Assembly: GCF_003323745.1 (NCBI RefSeq) | Contig: NZ_QOIL01000002.1 | Span: 155,753-219,752 of the forward strand | DNA length: 64,000 nt | Reading direction: 5' to 3' | Source: Sphaerisporangium album | GTDB taxonomy: Bacteria > Actinomycetota > Actinomycetes > Streptosporangiales > Streptosporangiaceae | In this document: piece by piece, positions 43,307 to 54,443 of the stretch | How positions within the stretch are numbered: position 1 is the stretch's first letter | Layout: every line of letters starts with the position of its first letter | Notes under the pieces: model-generated | What the model was told of the DNA's origin: nothing | The model's database searches: none | Seen by the model: the letters and a program-made list of their open reading frames with translations, nothing else | Position numbers and translations under genes: made by a program

Positions 43307-44689
43307 TCACGTGCCCGAGCCCGCCGGCGGGGCGCCGGCGAGCCGTCCGGGAGACATGCGCCCCTCGGGGTCGAAACGCTCCTTCACGCGCCGCATCAGC
43401 GTGGCGGCTCCCACGGGACCGAAGCGGTCGAGCCGGGCGGCCGCCTCCGGGGGTGCGGTCCACACCACCAGTCTGCCGCCGTCCCCGGCCACCTCGGAAC
43501 GCAGGGACGTGACGAAGATCTCCGCCGCGCCGGGCGGCGTGTCCACGGGCACGGCGAGGTGCAGGACGCACGAGGCGGCCGACCCGCGGACGTGGACGGG
43601 GGGACCGCCCGCGTCGTCGCTCGCCCACGCGACGGCCGCGAGCGCCCGTCCGGCGAAGGCGGGCGGGACGCGCAGTTCCAGCAGGAACCCTCCGCCCTGC
43701 GGGACGCGCTCCTCCAGGGAGCGGTCGCCAGGAGAGGACTCTGTGAGGCGCGGGCCGGGGCCGTCCTCCGTGGGATGGCCGCCGGGCGTCTCCTGCAGGA
43801 GTTCCGCCGGGTCCGGCGCGGGCCGCTCGCCCGGAAGCCGTGCCCACCAGGCCGGAGGGCCGGACGAGATCGCCGACCCGTCTCCGAGCAGCTCGGCGGC
43901 GGCCTTGGCCCGTTCGGCGGCGGCGACGCCCTCGAAGAGCGCGGCCACGGTCAGCGGGCCGTGCGTGCCGGGCCGGTCGAGCTCCAGCGCGCTCGGTTCG
44001 AGCTGCGAGCCCGCCAGCGTGGCGACGGCCGTGAGGACGCGCGGGTCCGGGGACGTGGCCGTGACCCACGCGCGGGACGCGGGCAGCGGGTGGAGCCGGA
44101 ACGTGGCCTCGGTGATCACTCCGAGCGTGCCCAGGGAGCCGGTGAACAGCTTGCCGAGGTCGTACCCGGCGACGTTCTTCACCACCTTGCCGCCCGACCG
44201 GGCGATCGTGCCGTCGGCGAGCACGACGGTGATCCCGATCAGCAGGTCGCGCGGGGTGCCGTGGCGCAGGCGGCGCGGCCCGGCGGCGGCCGTGGCCAGC
44301 ACGCCGCCGACGGTGGCCTCTTCCGCCATGACGTCGAGGGCGAGCTGCTGCCCGGCCTCGCCGAGCGCGGAGGCGAGGGCGGCGGCCGTGACGCCCGCCT
44401 GGACGCGGACGACCAGGTCACCGGCCTCGTGTTCCAGGACGCGGTTCATCCGGCGGGTGTCGAGGAGCAGGTCGCAGCGCGTGGGGGCGTACCCCCAGGA
44501 CAGCTTGGTGCCGCCGCCCGCGGGGACCACGGCGAGCCCGTGCTCGGCCGCCGCCCGCATGACCAGGGCGACCTCGCCGGTGGACTCGGGCAGGGCGACC
44601 CAGCGGGGCGTCACCCCGGCGACCGCGTCCCCGGGACCGGCCGCGCGGGCGTCCACGCCGGTGGCGGCGAGGGCCTCACCGGGGGTCAT
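43307..44689 (-). CDS. glcE: Glycolate oxidase flavin subunit GlcE
   Basis: The 460-residue FAD-binding-4 protein has VPAGGGTKLSWG and the EEATVGGVLATAAAG and FTGSLGTLGVITEATFRL stretches of the VAO-fold FAD domain. It is the shorter of the two flavin subunits. Residues ~315-360 are a Pro/Gly/Glu-rich loop longer than in the E. coli subunit. The start at 44689 is chosen over an upstream extension without similarity. Confidence 0.88.
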   Translation of the reverse strand: MTPGEALAATGVDARAAGPGDAVAGVTPRWVALPESTGEVALVMRAAAEHGLAVVPAGGGTKLSWGYAPTRCDLLLDTRRMNRVLEHEAGDLVVRVQAGVTAAALASALGEAGQQLALDVMAEEATVGGVLATAAAGPRRLRHGTPRDLLIGITVVLADGTIARSGGKVVKNVAGYDLGKLFTGSLGTLGVITEATFRLHPLPASRAWVTATSPDPRVLTAVATLAGSQLEPSALELDRPGTHGPLTVAALFEGVAAAERAKAAAELLGDGSAISSGPPAWWARLPGERPAPDPAELLQETPGGHPTEDGPGPRLTESSPGDRSLEERVPQGGGFLLELRVPPAFAGRALAAVAWASDDAGGPPVHVRGSAASCVLHLAVPVDTPPGAAEIFVTSLRSEVAGDGGRLVVWTAPPEAAARLDRFGPVGAATLMRRVKERFDPEGRMSPGRLAGAPPAGSGT

Positions 44690-44792
44690 GATCCACACCC
44701 TTGGGGCAGGGAGTCGGCACCCGGTCGCGGTCCGGAGGCGTCCGGGCGGCCTCGGACGAGGGGGCATGCGGCCGGGGGGAGAAGGCAGGGCA

Positions 44793-46252
44793 TCAGAACA
44801 GGTCCGCCTCTCCGGACGCCACCAGGGGATGGACGCCCTTGCGCACCCCGGGGACCTCGCCGCACAGCCGGGGCGTGGGGAAGATCTTGCCGGGGTTGGA
44901 CAGGTTGCGGGGGTCGAAGGCGCAGCGCACGAGCTGCATGGTGTCCAGGTCCTCCGCCGTGAACATTTTCGGCATATATCGCGATTTATCCACGCCCACC
45001 CCGTGCTCCCCGGTGATCGACCCGCCGTGCTCCAGGCACAGGTCGAGGATCTCGCCGGACACCAGCTCGGCCCGCTCGCCCGCCCCCTCCTCCGCGTCGT
45101 CGAACAGCACGAGCGGGTGCAGGTTGCCGTCCCCGGCGTGGAAGACGTTGGCCACGCGGATGCCGTACCGGGCCGACAGCCGCTCGATGCCCGCCAGCAC
45201 GGCCGGCAGCGCCGTCCTCGGCACCACGCCGTCCTGCACGAGGTAGGCGGGGCTGATGCGCCCGACGGCCGCGAACGCCGACCTGCGGCCCTTCCAGATC
45301 GCCGCCCGCCGCGCCGGGTCGTCGGCGACGCGCACCGCGAACGCCCCGCTTTCCCGGCAGATGGCGTCGACCCGGGCGAACTCGTGCGCGACCTCGGCGT
45401 GCGGCCCGTCCAGCTCGACGATCAGCACGGCCCCCGCCCCGGGCGGGTAGTCGCAGCGCACCGCGGCCTCGGCGGCCTCGATGGCCAGCGCGTCCATCAT
45501 CTCGATCGCCGCGGGGACGATGCCCGCGCCGATGATCGCCGACACCGCCACGCCGCCGGTCTCGACGTCCGGGAAGGCGGCGAGCAGCGTCGTCACCGTC
45601 TCGGGCTCGCGCGACAGCCGCACCGTGATCTTCGTCGCGATGCCGAGCGTGCCCTCCGAGCCGATGAAGGCGCCGAGCAGGTCGTACCCGGGGTCCATGG
45701 CGTCCAGCAGGACGATCTCGCCCTCCGGGGTCACCAGCTCGACGGCCAGGACGTGGTTGACCGTGAACCCGTACTTCAGGCAGTGCGCGCCGCCGGAGTT
45801 CTCGGCGACGTTGCCCCCGATCGAGCAGATCTGCTGACTGGAGGGGTCGGGCGCGTAGTAGTAGCCGTACGGGCGGGCCGCCTCGGTGATCGCCAGGTTG
45901 GTCACCCCCGGCTCCACGACGGCGCGCCGGTTCTCGACGTCGATCTCCAGGATGCGGCGCATGCGCGAGGTGACGATCAGCACGCCGTCGCTGCGCGGCA
46001 GGGCCCCGCCCGACAGGCCGGTGCCGGAGCCCCGCGCGACGAACGGCGTGCCGGTCTCGTGGCACGCCCGGACCACGGCCGCGACCTGCTCGGCCGTCTC
46101 CGGCAGCACGACGACGGCCGGGGTCGCCCGGTGGTAGGTCAGCCCGTCGCACTCGTACGTGCGCAGCCGCACCGGGTCGGTGATCACCCCGTGCGGGCCG
46201 AGCATCGCCAGGAAACGGCCGGACAGGCCGGACAGATCGGCCGGGGCGGGGG

Positions 46253-46256
<4 letters not shown>
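44793..46256 (-). CDS. glcD: Glycolate oxidase FAD subunit GlcD
   Basis: The 487-residue subunit oxidises glycolate (or D-lactate) to the 2-oxo acid. It has the FAD motif [31 protein letters not shown], and C-terminal HAGDGNLHP and GEHGVGVDK catalytic motifs. Its ATG overlaps the malate synthase stop (ATGA), so both steps from glycolate to malate are linked. It cannot be distinguished from D-lactate dehydrogenase by motif alone; glcE, glcF and malate synthase make glycolate likelier. Confidence 0.92.
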
Positions 46257-47842
<1,586 letters not shown>

Positions 47843-47859
47843 GGCCGTCCTCTCACACA

Positions 47860-47876
47860 TTTCCGTGATGCGGAAA
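47860..47876. promoter_or_regulatory. IclR-type operator candidate before malate synthase
   Basis: TTTCCG-TGATG-CGGAAA is a perfect six-base inverted repeat with a five-base spacer, positioned 18 bases before the aceB start codon and next to an AT-rich patch. Many IclR proteins bind short palindromes of this sort, and an IclR gene ends this operon. Confidence 0.55.
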
Positions 47877-48015
47877 AATACTTCTGAATTATGGAATCGA
47901 CGCTACTCGAACGCCGTCTCAGGGGTCAACGCGGGGTGCCCCTGAGGGATCACTAAGGGCTCTCTCGGGGCCTTCCCCGATGGGAGGCGGCCACGCGGGC
48001 GGCCACTCTTGAACC

Positions 48016-48783
48016 ATGACGAAGACGTTGTCCTCCGGGCCCGCCGGGTCCCCCCGCCCCTCCGTGAACGCCCCCGCGCGCGGGTCGCGCCGGCGGGCGC
48101 CGTACGTGCTCGCCGCCGGGGCCGTGCTCGGCGCGGGACTGCTGCTCACCGGCTGCGGCCTGGGGAACATCGCCGGCCCGACCAAGCAGGCCGAGCAGGC
48201 GTACGACGTGACCGGCGACGTCGGCGTGCTGCGCGTGGACAGCGACTCGGGTGCCATCGTGGTGACCGAGTCGCGGCGCTCCGGCGTGCACGTGACCGAG
48301 ACCCTGCACTGGAAGAGCACCAAGCCGGCCACCTCGCATCCGGTCAGCGGCGGCACCCTCCGGCTGGAGCACAAGTGCGAGGGCGACTGGGGGTGCGACG
48401 TCGACTACAAGATCGAGATTCCGCGCGGTCTCGACGTCCGGCTGGAGACGGGCTCGGGCGACATCACCCTGCGCTCCCTGACCGGTGAGCTCCAGGCCAG
48501 GACGGGCTCGGGCGTCATCGACGCCCGCGACCTCGGCGGCGGCCGCGCCGTGGCCGAGACCGGTTCGGGCGACGTCGAGCTGCGCTTCGCCACCGCGCCG
48601 CGGAACGTCGAGGTGGACACCGGCTCCGGCGACGGCGTCGTCCACGTGCCGCAGGAGAGCTACCACGTGACCCTCGACACCGGGTCGGGCTCCCACACGC
48701 TGGAGCTCCCCAACGACGCCGCGTCCCCGCGCCGGATCATCGTGCGCACGGGCTCGGGCGACGCCAAGGTGCTCAAGGCCTGA
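48016..48783 (+). CDS. DUF4097-type beta-solenoid lipoprotein
   Basis: The 255-residue protein has a lipoprotein signal (LLLTGC at about residues 43-48) and a C-terminal half built from six TGSG-containing beta-strand repeats (TGSGDITL, TGSGVIDA, TGSGDVEL and so on), as in DUF4097 adhesin-like proteins. Its role outside the membrane is unknown. It stands alone between the malate synthase and hflX units. Confidence 0.85.
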   Translation: MTKTLSSGPAGSPRPSVNAPARGSRRRAPYVLAAGAVLGAGLLLTGCGLGNIAGPTKQAEQAYDVTGDVGVLRVDSDSGAIVVTESRRSGVHVTETLHWKSTKPATSHPVSGGTLRLEHKCEGDWGCDVDYKIEIPRGLDVRLETGSGDITLRSLTGELQARTGSGVIDARDLGGGRAVAETGSGDVELRFATAPRNVEVDTGSGDGVVHVPQESYHVTLDTGSGSHTLELPNDAASPRRIIVRTGSGDAKVLKA

Positions 48784-48913
48784 ACAACGCCTGCGGACGG
48801 CCTTGGGGCGAGCCACGTTCGGGGTTGCCCCAGAAAGCCCTGGTTTGTGGTAGATCGCTGCCGATAACCAGGTGAATCCCCGTGGTCATCGTGGCACGAT
48901 CGGAGGGGAAGAC

Positions 48914-48933
48914 AACACCGGGGTCCCCGTGTT
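48914..48933 (+). promoter_or_regulatory. Hairpin in the hflX leader
   Basis: AACACCGGGG and CCCCGTGTT pair with one bulged base across a one-base gap, about 70 bases before hflX. It may be a leader hairpin or an operator; it is also an imperfect palindrome in DNA. Confidence 0.35.
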
Positions 48934-49000
48934 GAACTGTGCGTAACGGTGAGCCCCACGAGCGCCGAGGAGCGCGACCATAACCACAGAGAAGACGTAT

Positions 49001-50407
49001 ATGTACAACGAGTCCTACGAAGACCTCGCCGCCGGCGACTACGAGCTCGAAGAGAGGCAGGCGCTCCGGCGGGTCGCCGGACTGTCGACCGAGCTCGAGG
49101 ACGTCACCGAAGTCGAATACCGCCAGCTCCGCCTGGAGCGGGTGGTCCTGGTCGGGGTGTGGACCGGCGGTACCGTCGTCGACGCGGAGAACTCCCTGCA
49201 GGAGCTGAAGCTCCTCGCCGAGACGGCCGGGTCCCAGGTTCTGGAGGGCCTCATCCAGAGGCGCCAGCGCCCCGACTCCGCCACCTACATCGGATCCGGC
49301 AAGGCCGTGGAGCTGCGCGACATCGTGGCCTCCACCGGCGCCGACACCGTGATCTGCGACGGCGAGCTGACCCCCGGCCAGCTGCGCCAGCTCGAAGAGG
49401 TGGTCAAGGTCAAGGTCATCGACCGCACGGCCCTGATCCTCGACATCTTCGCCCAGCACGCCAAGAGCCGCGAGGGCAAGGCGCAGGTCGAGCTGGCACA
49501 GCTCAGCTACCTGCTCCCGCGCCTGCGCGGCTGGGGTGGCAACCTGTCGCGCCAGGTCGGCGGACGCGCCGCGGGCGGCGTGGGCATCGGCGGCCGCGGC
49601 CCCGGTGAGACGAAGATCGAGCTGGACCGGCGCCGCATCCGCGAGCGCATGGCCAAGCTGCGCCGGCAGATCGGCGGCATGTCGACGGCCCGCGAGACCA
49701 TGCGGTCGCGCAGGACGCGGCGCGAGGTGCCCTCGGTGGCCATCGCCGGGTACACCAACGCGGGCAAGTCGTCCCTGCTCAACCGGCTCACGGGCGCGGG
49801 GGTCCTGGTCGAGGACGCGCTGTTCGCCACCCTCGACCCGACCGTGCGCCAGGCCCGCACGCCCGACGGCAGGCTGTTCACGCTCGCCGACACCGTCGGG
49901 TTCGTCCGGCACCTGCCGCACCAGCTCGTCGAGGCGTTCAGGTCCACGCTGGAGGAGGTCGGCGACGCCGATCTGATCCTGCACGTCGTGGACGGCTCGC
50001 ACCCCGATCCGGAGTCGCAGCTCGCCGCCGTCCGCGAGGTCCTGGCCGACCTCGACGGCGTCCGGGACATCCCCGAGATCGTGGTGGTCAACAAGGCCGA
50101 CGCCGCCGACCCGGTGGTGCTCGCCAGGCTGGCCACCCGCGAGCGGCACAGCGTCGTCGTGTCCGCCCGCACCGGGGCCGGCATCGACGAGCTGCTCGAC
50201 GTGATCGAGCGGGAGCTGCCGCGCCTCGACCACGAGGTCCACATGCTCGTGCCGTACGACCGCGGGGACCTGGTCTCCCGGGCGCACAAGGAGGGCGAGG
50301 TGCTGTCGATCGACCACACCGCCGACGGCACGATCCTGCGGGCCCGCGTCCCGGCCGGGCTGTTCCACGAGCTCGACCGCACGGCCAAGCCCGTCGAGAC
50401 CGTCTAG
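49001..50407 (+). CDS. hflX: Ribosome-splitting GTPase HflX
   Basis: The 468-residue protein has the HflX N-terminal domain (SATYIGSGKAVELRD and DGELTPGQLRQLE), the GGRGPGETKIE linker and a GTPase domain with G1 GYTNAGKSS, G3 DTVGF and G4 NKAD. HflX rescues stalled ribosomes under stress. The ATG at 49001 has a weak AGAGAAG ribosome site. The stop codon TAG overlaps the stop of the convergent phosphatase gene in a CTAG tetramer. Confidence 0.96.
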   Translation: MYNESYEDLAAGDYELEERQALRRVAGLSTELEDVTEVEYRQLRLERVVLVGVWTGGTVVDAENSLQELKLLAETAGSQVLEGLIQRRQRPDSATYIGSGKAVELRDIVASTGADTVICDGELTPGQLRQLEEVVKVKVIDRTALILDIFAQHAKSREGKAQVELAQLSYLLPRLRGWGGNLSRQVGGRAAGGVGIGGRGPGETKIELDRRRIRERMAKLRRQIGGMSTARETMRSRRTRREVPSVAIAGYTNAGKSSLLNRLTGAGVLVEDALFATLDPTVRQARTPDGRLFTLADTVGFVRHLPHQLVEAFRSTLEEVGDADLILHVVDGSHPDPESQLAAVREVLADLDGVRDIPEIVVVNKADAADPVVLARLATRERHSVVVSARTGAGIDELLDVIERELPRLDHEVHMLVPYDRGDLVSRAHKEGEVLSIDHTADGTILRARVPAGLFHELDRTAKPVETV

Positions 50408-52005
50408 ACCGGTCTCGGGGCGTCCCATCGCACGGTCCGCCGGAGGGCGACGACGGCCACGTCGTCCTCCCGGGCCCCGAAGTGGTCGATCAGCCGGTCG
50501 CAGAACATCTCCAGATCCCGGTCGAAGGACTCGGCGATCCCGCGAACGACCTCGAGACTCTGGTCCAGCGGGACGTCCCGGTCCTCGATGAGACCGTCGG
50601 TGAACATCAGCAGCGCGCCGTTCTCGGGGAGCTCCAGCCGGTCCACCCGGTACACCTCGGGGGCGGCGCCGAGCAACAGGTTGCCCCAGGTGTGGTAGTC
50701 CGCCTTGCCGTCCGCCACGATGATCGGCGGGATGTGCCCGGCGTTGGCCAGCTCGACGGCGCCGTTCTCCGTGTCGATCAGCAGCAGGCACACCGTCGCC
50801 GTCATGGTGGGGTGGTAGCGGCGCAGCACCTCGTTCAGCCGTCCCATGATGCGGCCGAGGTCGTGCTCCTCGACCACGAACGCGCGCAAAGCATGGCGCA
50901 GCTCGGCCATCACCGTCGCCGCGTGCAGTGAGTGCCCCTGCACGTCGCCGATGCCCACCAGCACGCGTTCGCCGAGTCGCATGACCTCGTAGAAGTCGCC
51001 GCCGACCTCCACGTTGTCGATCGCCGGCCGGTACCGCGTGCCCACCTCCAGGCCCGGCGTGGGCGGCAGATGGGACTGGAGGAAGCTGCGCTGGAGGGTC
51101 AGCGCGATCGTGTGCTCCTCGGCGTAGGCGCGCAGGGCGTCCACGGCGAGGGCGAGCGCCTGGCCGAGCTGCTTGAGGATGTTCAGCTCGTCGGAGTCCA
51201 GCGGCTCGGCGTCCTCCGCCGCGAGGAACACCGGCGGGCGGCCGATCCTCGTGCGCGAGGCGACCGCCGAGACGGCCACCCGGATGTCGGCGTCCGGGAT
51301 GATCTCCAGCCACTCCTCAGGCCGCAGCCGGAACTCCGCCGTCCCCTGGGCCTCGCCGAGCGCGTGAGCGGTCAGCTTGTTCAGGCTTTCCTGCGGGGCG
51401 CTCCGGCCCTTCGCCGGTCCGTCCGGGGCGATCGCCGCGTACCGCCGCATGCCGCCGTCCAGGCCGATCGCCAGGGCCCCGCAGCGCCGGTCGAGGATCC
51501 GCGAGGCGCCGTCCACCGCCACGCGCATGAGCTTGTCGAACGTCGTGCTCGCGCTGATGGCCAGGGTGACGTCGGTCAGCTCGCGAAGCCGCGCGGCCAG
51601 GCGCTCGGCCCGCTGGCGTGCCCTGTAGTACCGCAGGGCCGCCTGGACGGTCGCGATGAACTCCTCGGGCTCGATCGGCTCGGCCATGTAGGCGTCGGCG
51701 CCCTGGTAGAGGCCGTGCGCGCGGTCCGACACCGCGATGGCGTGCGCCGAGATCTGGATGACCGGGATCGCCGTGGTGACCGGGTCGGACTTGATGCGCT
51801 CGCACACCTCGTACCCGTCGATGTCGGGCAGGCGCACGTCGAGGATCACCAGGTCGGGGGAGATTCCCCGCACCAGGCTCAGCGCCTCCTCGCCACAGGT
51901 CGCCTCGACCACCTCGTGCCCTGCCCTGCGCAGCCAGCTGCCGAGGATGTAGCGCTTGGTGGGGGTGTCGTCCACCACCAGGATGGTCGCGGGTTTCTCA
52001 GTCAT
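50404..52005 (-). CDS. Receiver-GAF-SpoIIE phosphatase (stressosome output candidate)
   Basis: The 533-residue PP2C-type serine phosphatase has an N-terminal receiver domain (VVDD, phospho-acceptor Asp56 in VILDVRLPD), a GAF-like middle (~150-310), and a SpoIIE domain (~330-533) with metal-site VGGDFYE, GDVQGHS, FTDGL and DDV motifs. It is likely phosphorylated by the histidine kinase encoded just upstream and then dephosphorylates an anti-sigma antagonist (inference). Start at 52005 chosen by the AGAGGG site; it lies 81 bases after the kinase gene. Confidence 0.9.
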   Translation of the reverse strand: MTEKPATILVVDDTPTKRYILGSWLRRAGHEVVEATCGEEALSLVRGISPDLVILDVRLPDIDGYEVCERIKSDPVTTAIPVIQISAHAIAVSDRAHGLYQGADAYMAEPIEPEEFIATVQAALRYYRARQRAERLAARLRELTDVTLAISASTTFDKLMRVAVDGASRILDRRCGALAIGLDGGMRRYAAIAPDGPAKGRSAPQESLNKLTAHALGEAQGTAEFRLRPEEWLEIIPDADIRVAVSAVASRTRIGRPPVFLAAEDAEPLDSDELNILKQLGQALALAVDALRAYAEEHTIALTLQRSFLQSHLPPTPGLEVGTRYRPAIDNVEVGGDFYEVMRLGERVLVGIGDVQGHSLHAATVMAELRHALRAFVVEEHDLGRIMGRLNEVLRRYHPTMTATVCLLLIDTENGAVELANAGHIPPIIVADGKADYHTWGNLLLGAAPEVYRVDRLELPENGALLMFTDGLIEDRDVPLDQSLEVVRGIAESFDRDLEMFCDRLIDHFGAREDDVAVVALRRTVRWDAPRPV

Positions 52006-52086
52006 CGTCCCTCTTTGTAGCACCCGCCCCGGCGGCCGACGTACGGGCCGGTCGCGGCGGCCCCGTGTGCCTCGGATCGCAGGGCG

Positions 52087-53436
52087 CTAACCCGCCTGCC
52101 GCGAGTCCATCCGCGAGAGCGCCGGCAGCCGTACCGTGACCGTCGTGCCCTCGCCCGGCACGCTGGCGAGCTGCAGCGTGCCGCCCAGCACCTCCGTCAG
52201 CCTGCGCGCGTACGGCAGGCCGAGGCCGGTGCCCCGGGCGCGGGTCTGGATCGCCCCGGGGATCTGGAAGAACTCCTCGAACACGTGCTGCTGGTGCTCC
52301 TCGGGGATCCCGACGCCGGTGTCGGCGACCACGAACACCACCTCGGCGTCCTCGGTGTGCGCCGTGAGCCTCACCTCCCCCTGCTCGGTGAACTTCAGCG
52401 CGTTAGACAGCAGGTTGCGCAGCACCCGCGAGAGCAGGACTTCGTCGGTCAGCAGCGTCTCCGGCGCCCGGGCCACGTCGACGGTGAGGCGCACGCGGTC
52501 GGTGCCCGTCGTCGGGCGTAGCGTCATGCGCAGGCGGTCCGCCAGCGCGGGGACGTCCACGACGGACGGCTGCGAGGTCAGCCGGCCGGACTCGGCCTTG
52601 GCCATGTCGAGCAGCTCGGCCACCAGGGCGAGCAGCGTCTGCGCGGAGTTGCCGATCAGCTCGACCTGAAGATGCTGCTCCTCGCTCAGTTCCTCGCCGC
52701 CCGGGCCCAGCAGCAGCCGCGTCAGGCCGATGATCGAGTTCAGGGGAGTGCGCAGCTCGTGGCTGATCGTCGCCCAGAAGCGGTTTCTGGCCTCGCTCGC
52801 CTCCCGGAGCTGCGCGGACTTCTCGTCCAGCTCGGCGTACAGCGCCACCACGCCGCGGTTGGTCTCCTCCAGCTCCTCGGAGAGCTGGTTGTAGAGGGCG
52901 AGGACGCCCTGATTGGTCTCCTCCAGCTCGGCGTTCAGGCGCAGCAGTTGCTCGCGCTGCCGGCGGGAGTCCTCCAGGGCCTCGGCCAGCTCGCGGTTCT
53001 GCTGGCGCAGTTCCTCCAGTACCCCGGCCGGTGCCAGCTCTACCAGCTTGGCTCTGATGCCACCGATCGTCGCCTCCGTCAGATCTCGGGAACCCGGCAC
53101 CTTCTTCACCATGGTTATGCGGCGTTGTGCGTCGTCATGATCAACTCTGTCCATCAGCCGGGACGCGAGGTCCACGCCCGCGGGCGCGACCGCGTGAGGA
53201 CCGGCGGTGTAGGTGATCCGCAGCACGAGCCCGGTCGCGTCGTCCACCAGGAAGCCGATCTCGGCGCGCCGCGCGCCTCCGACGATCTCCCTGCCGACCT
53301 CGCTGAGCGCGGTGCCCACCCGGATGCGGTCCAGTTCGTCAAGGCCGACCGCCTCCGCCACCTCGCGTCCCATCTGACGCACGGTGAAGACGTCGTGGTC
53401 GTCCTCGATCACGACGGTGAGCAGCTCGCGGATCAC
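52087..53436 (-). CDS. Soluble histidine kinase with RsbT-like N-terminal domain
   Basis: The 449-residue protein has no membrane helix. Residues 1-130 resemble a degenerate RsbT/RsbW ATPase fold, 145-215 are coiled coil containing a duplicated ELEETNxGVxALYxxL unit, then HisKA (His226 in ATISHELRTPLN) and HATPase (NLLSNALKFTEQ, ADTGVGIPEEH, RGTGLGLPYA). The GTG start overlaps the upstream stop in GTGA. It probably phosphorylates the receiver of the neighbouring phosphatase. Confidence 0.9.
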   Translation of the reverse strand: MIRELLTVVIEDDHDVFTVRQMGREVAEAVGLDELDRIRVGTALSEVGREIVGGARRAEIGFLVDDATGLVLRITYTAGPHAVAPAGVDLASRLMDRVDHDDAQRRITMVKKVPGSRDLTEATIGGIRAKLVELAPAGVLEELRQQNRELAEALEDSRRQREQLLRLNAELEETNQGVLALYNQLSEELEETNRGVVALYAELDEKSAQLREASEARNRFWATISHELRTPLNSIIGLTRLLLGPGGEELSEEQHLQVELIGNSAQTLLALVAELLDMAKAESGRLTSQPSVVDVPALADRLRMTLRPTTGTDRVRLTVDVARAPETLLTDEVLLSRVLRNLLSNALKFTEQGEVRLTAHTEDAEVVFVVADTGVGIPEEHQQHVFEEFFQIPGAIQTRARGTGLGLPYARRLTEVLGGTLQLASVPGEGTTVTVRLPALSRMDSRQAG

Positions 53437-54443
53437 TGCTCGGTCCGCACGACGAGGACGCAGGCGTCGTCACGCCGGATCGCCGAGTCGCGGAACAGCG
53501 TCCCGGCGATGACGTGGGAGGTGTGCCGCAGCAGGCCGGGATAGGAGCTGAGATCCCAGCGCTCGGTGAGTCCGTCGGAGTGCATGACGACCACGGCGTG
53601 AGGGGGAAGCTCGTACCGCAAATCCTTGAAGCGCCGGGCGTTGTGTCCGGCGATGCCTGGTACGGACATCAGGCCCTGCCGGACTTCCGGGGTTACGATC
53701 CATCCCGAGACATTACCCACGCCCGCGTACTTGACACAGCGGGCCTCCCGGTCGATGTGGGCGACCGCCACGGCCCCACCCCGCGTCGCCCCCAGCGCCC
53801 GGTGCACGCGTTCCACGATGGCGGCGGGCTCCTGGCCCGGGTTCTCGCGGAACACGCGGACGGCCTCACGGGATGCCTCGGCGGCGGCGACGCCATGACC
53901 GAGCCCGTCGCACACGATCGCCATGACCGACCGGCCGGTCTCCTTGAAGGCGAAGGAGTCGCCGCTGATCACCTCCTCGCCCACCGGCCTGGACAGGCCG
54001 CACGCCCCCGGCTCGGGCACGGAGACCCCGCGCGCCGTGAAGCTCATGCTGAGCACGGTGCCGCGGCCGGGCACGGAGTGTATGTCGTAGGAGTTCGCGA
54101 GCCGGGTGATCGCGCCCAGGCCGATGCCCAGTGTGCCGGCGGTGGAGTAGCCGTCGCGGATGGGCCCGATCGTGTCGGCCATGCCCGGGCCGCTGTCGAT
54201 GGCCATGACCTCGATCGTCCTCTGCGCGGAGGGATGCGCGCGGATCAGCATCGTGCCGACCCGGGCGTGCTTGACGAGGTTCGAGGCGGCCTCGCTCACC
54301 GCCACCGCGACCTGTCCGACGTGCTCGTCGTCGAAGCCTCTGTCGCGGGCGAGCGCGGCGGCGATCCTGCGCGCGGAGCCGATCGCGCTCGCGTCTTCCA
54401 GCCTCAGCCAGGAGTCCTGACGTTCGGGACTCAGCGGGTCCAT
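53433..54443 (-). CDS. Fused RsbT/W-type ATPase and RsbX-like SpoIIE phosphatase
   Basis: Residues 1-140 of the 336 form a GHKL serine-kinase-like domain (EAASNLVKHA N-box, DSGPGM, GTLGIGLGAI); residues ~150-336 form a small PP2C phosphatase (VCDGLGHG, HSDGLTERWD, DDACVLVV) like RsbX, which dephosphorylates stressosome proteins. Kinase and phosphatase fused would let one protein switch and reset the complex (inference). The gene overlaps rsbT by 13 bases upstream and the histidine kinase gene by 4 downstream. Confidence 0.88.
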   Translation of the reverse strand: MDPLSPERQDSWLRLEDASAIGSARRIAAALARDRGFDDEHVGQVAVAVSEAASNLVKHARVGTMLIRAHPSAQRTIEVMAIDSGPGMADTIGPIRDGYSTAGTLGIGLGAITRLANSYDIHSVPGRGTVLSMSFTARGVSVPEPGACGLSRPVGEEVISGDSFAFKETGRSVMAIVCDGLGHGVAAAEASREAVRVFRENPGQEPAAIVERVHRALGATRGGAVAVAHIDREARCVKYAGVGNVSGWIVTPEVRQGLMSVPGIAGHNARRFKDLRYELPPHAVVVMHSDGLTERWDLSSYPGLLRHTSHVIAGTLFRDSAIRRDDACVLVVRTEQ

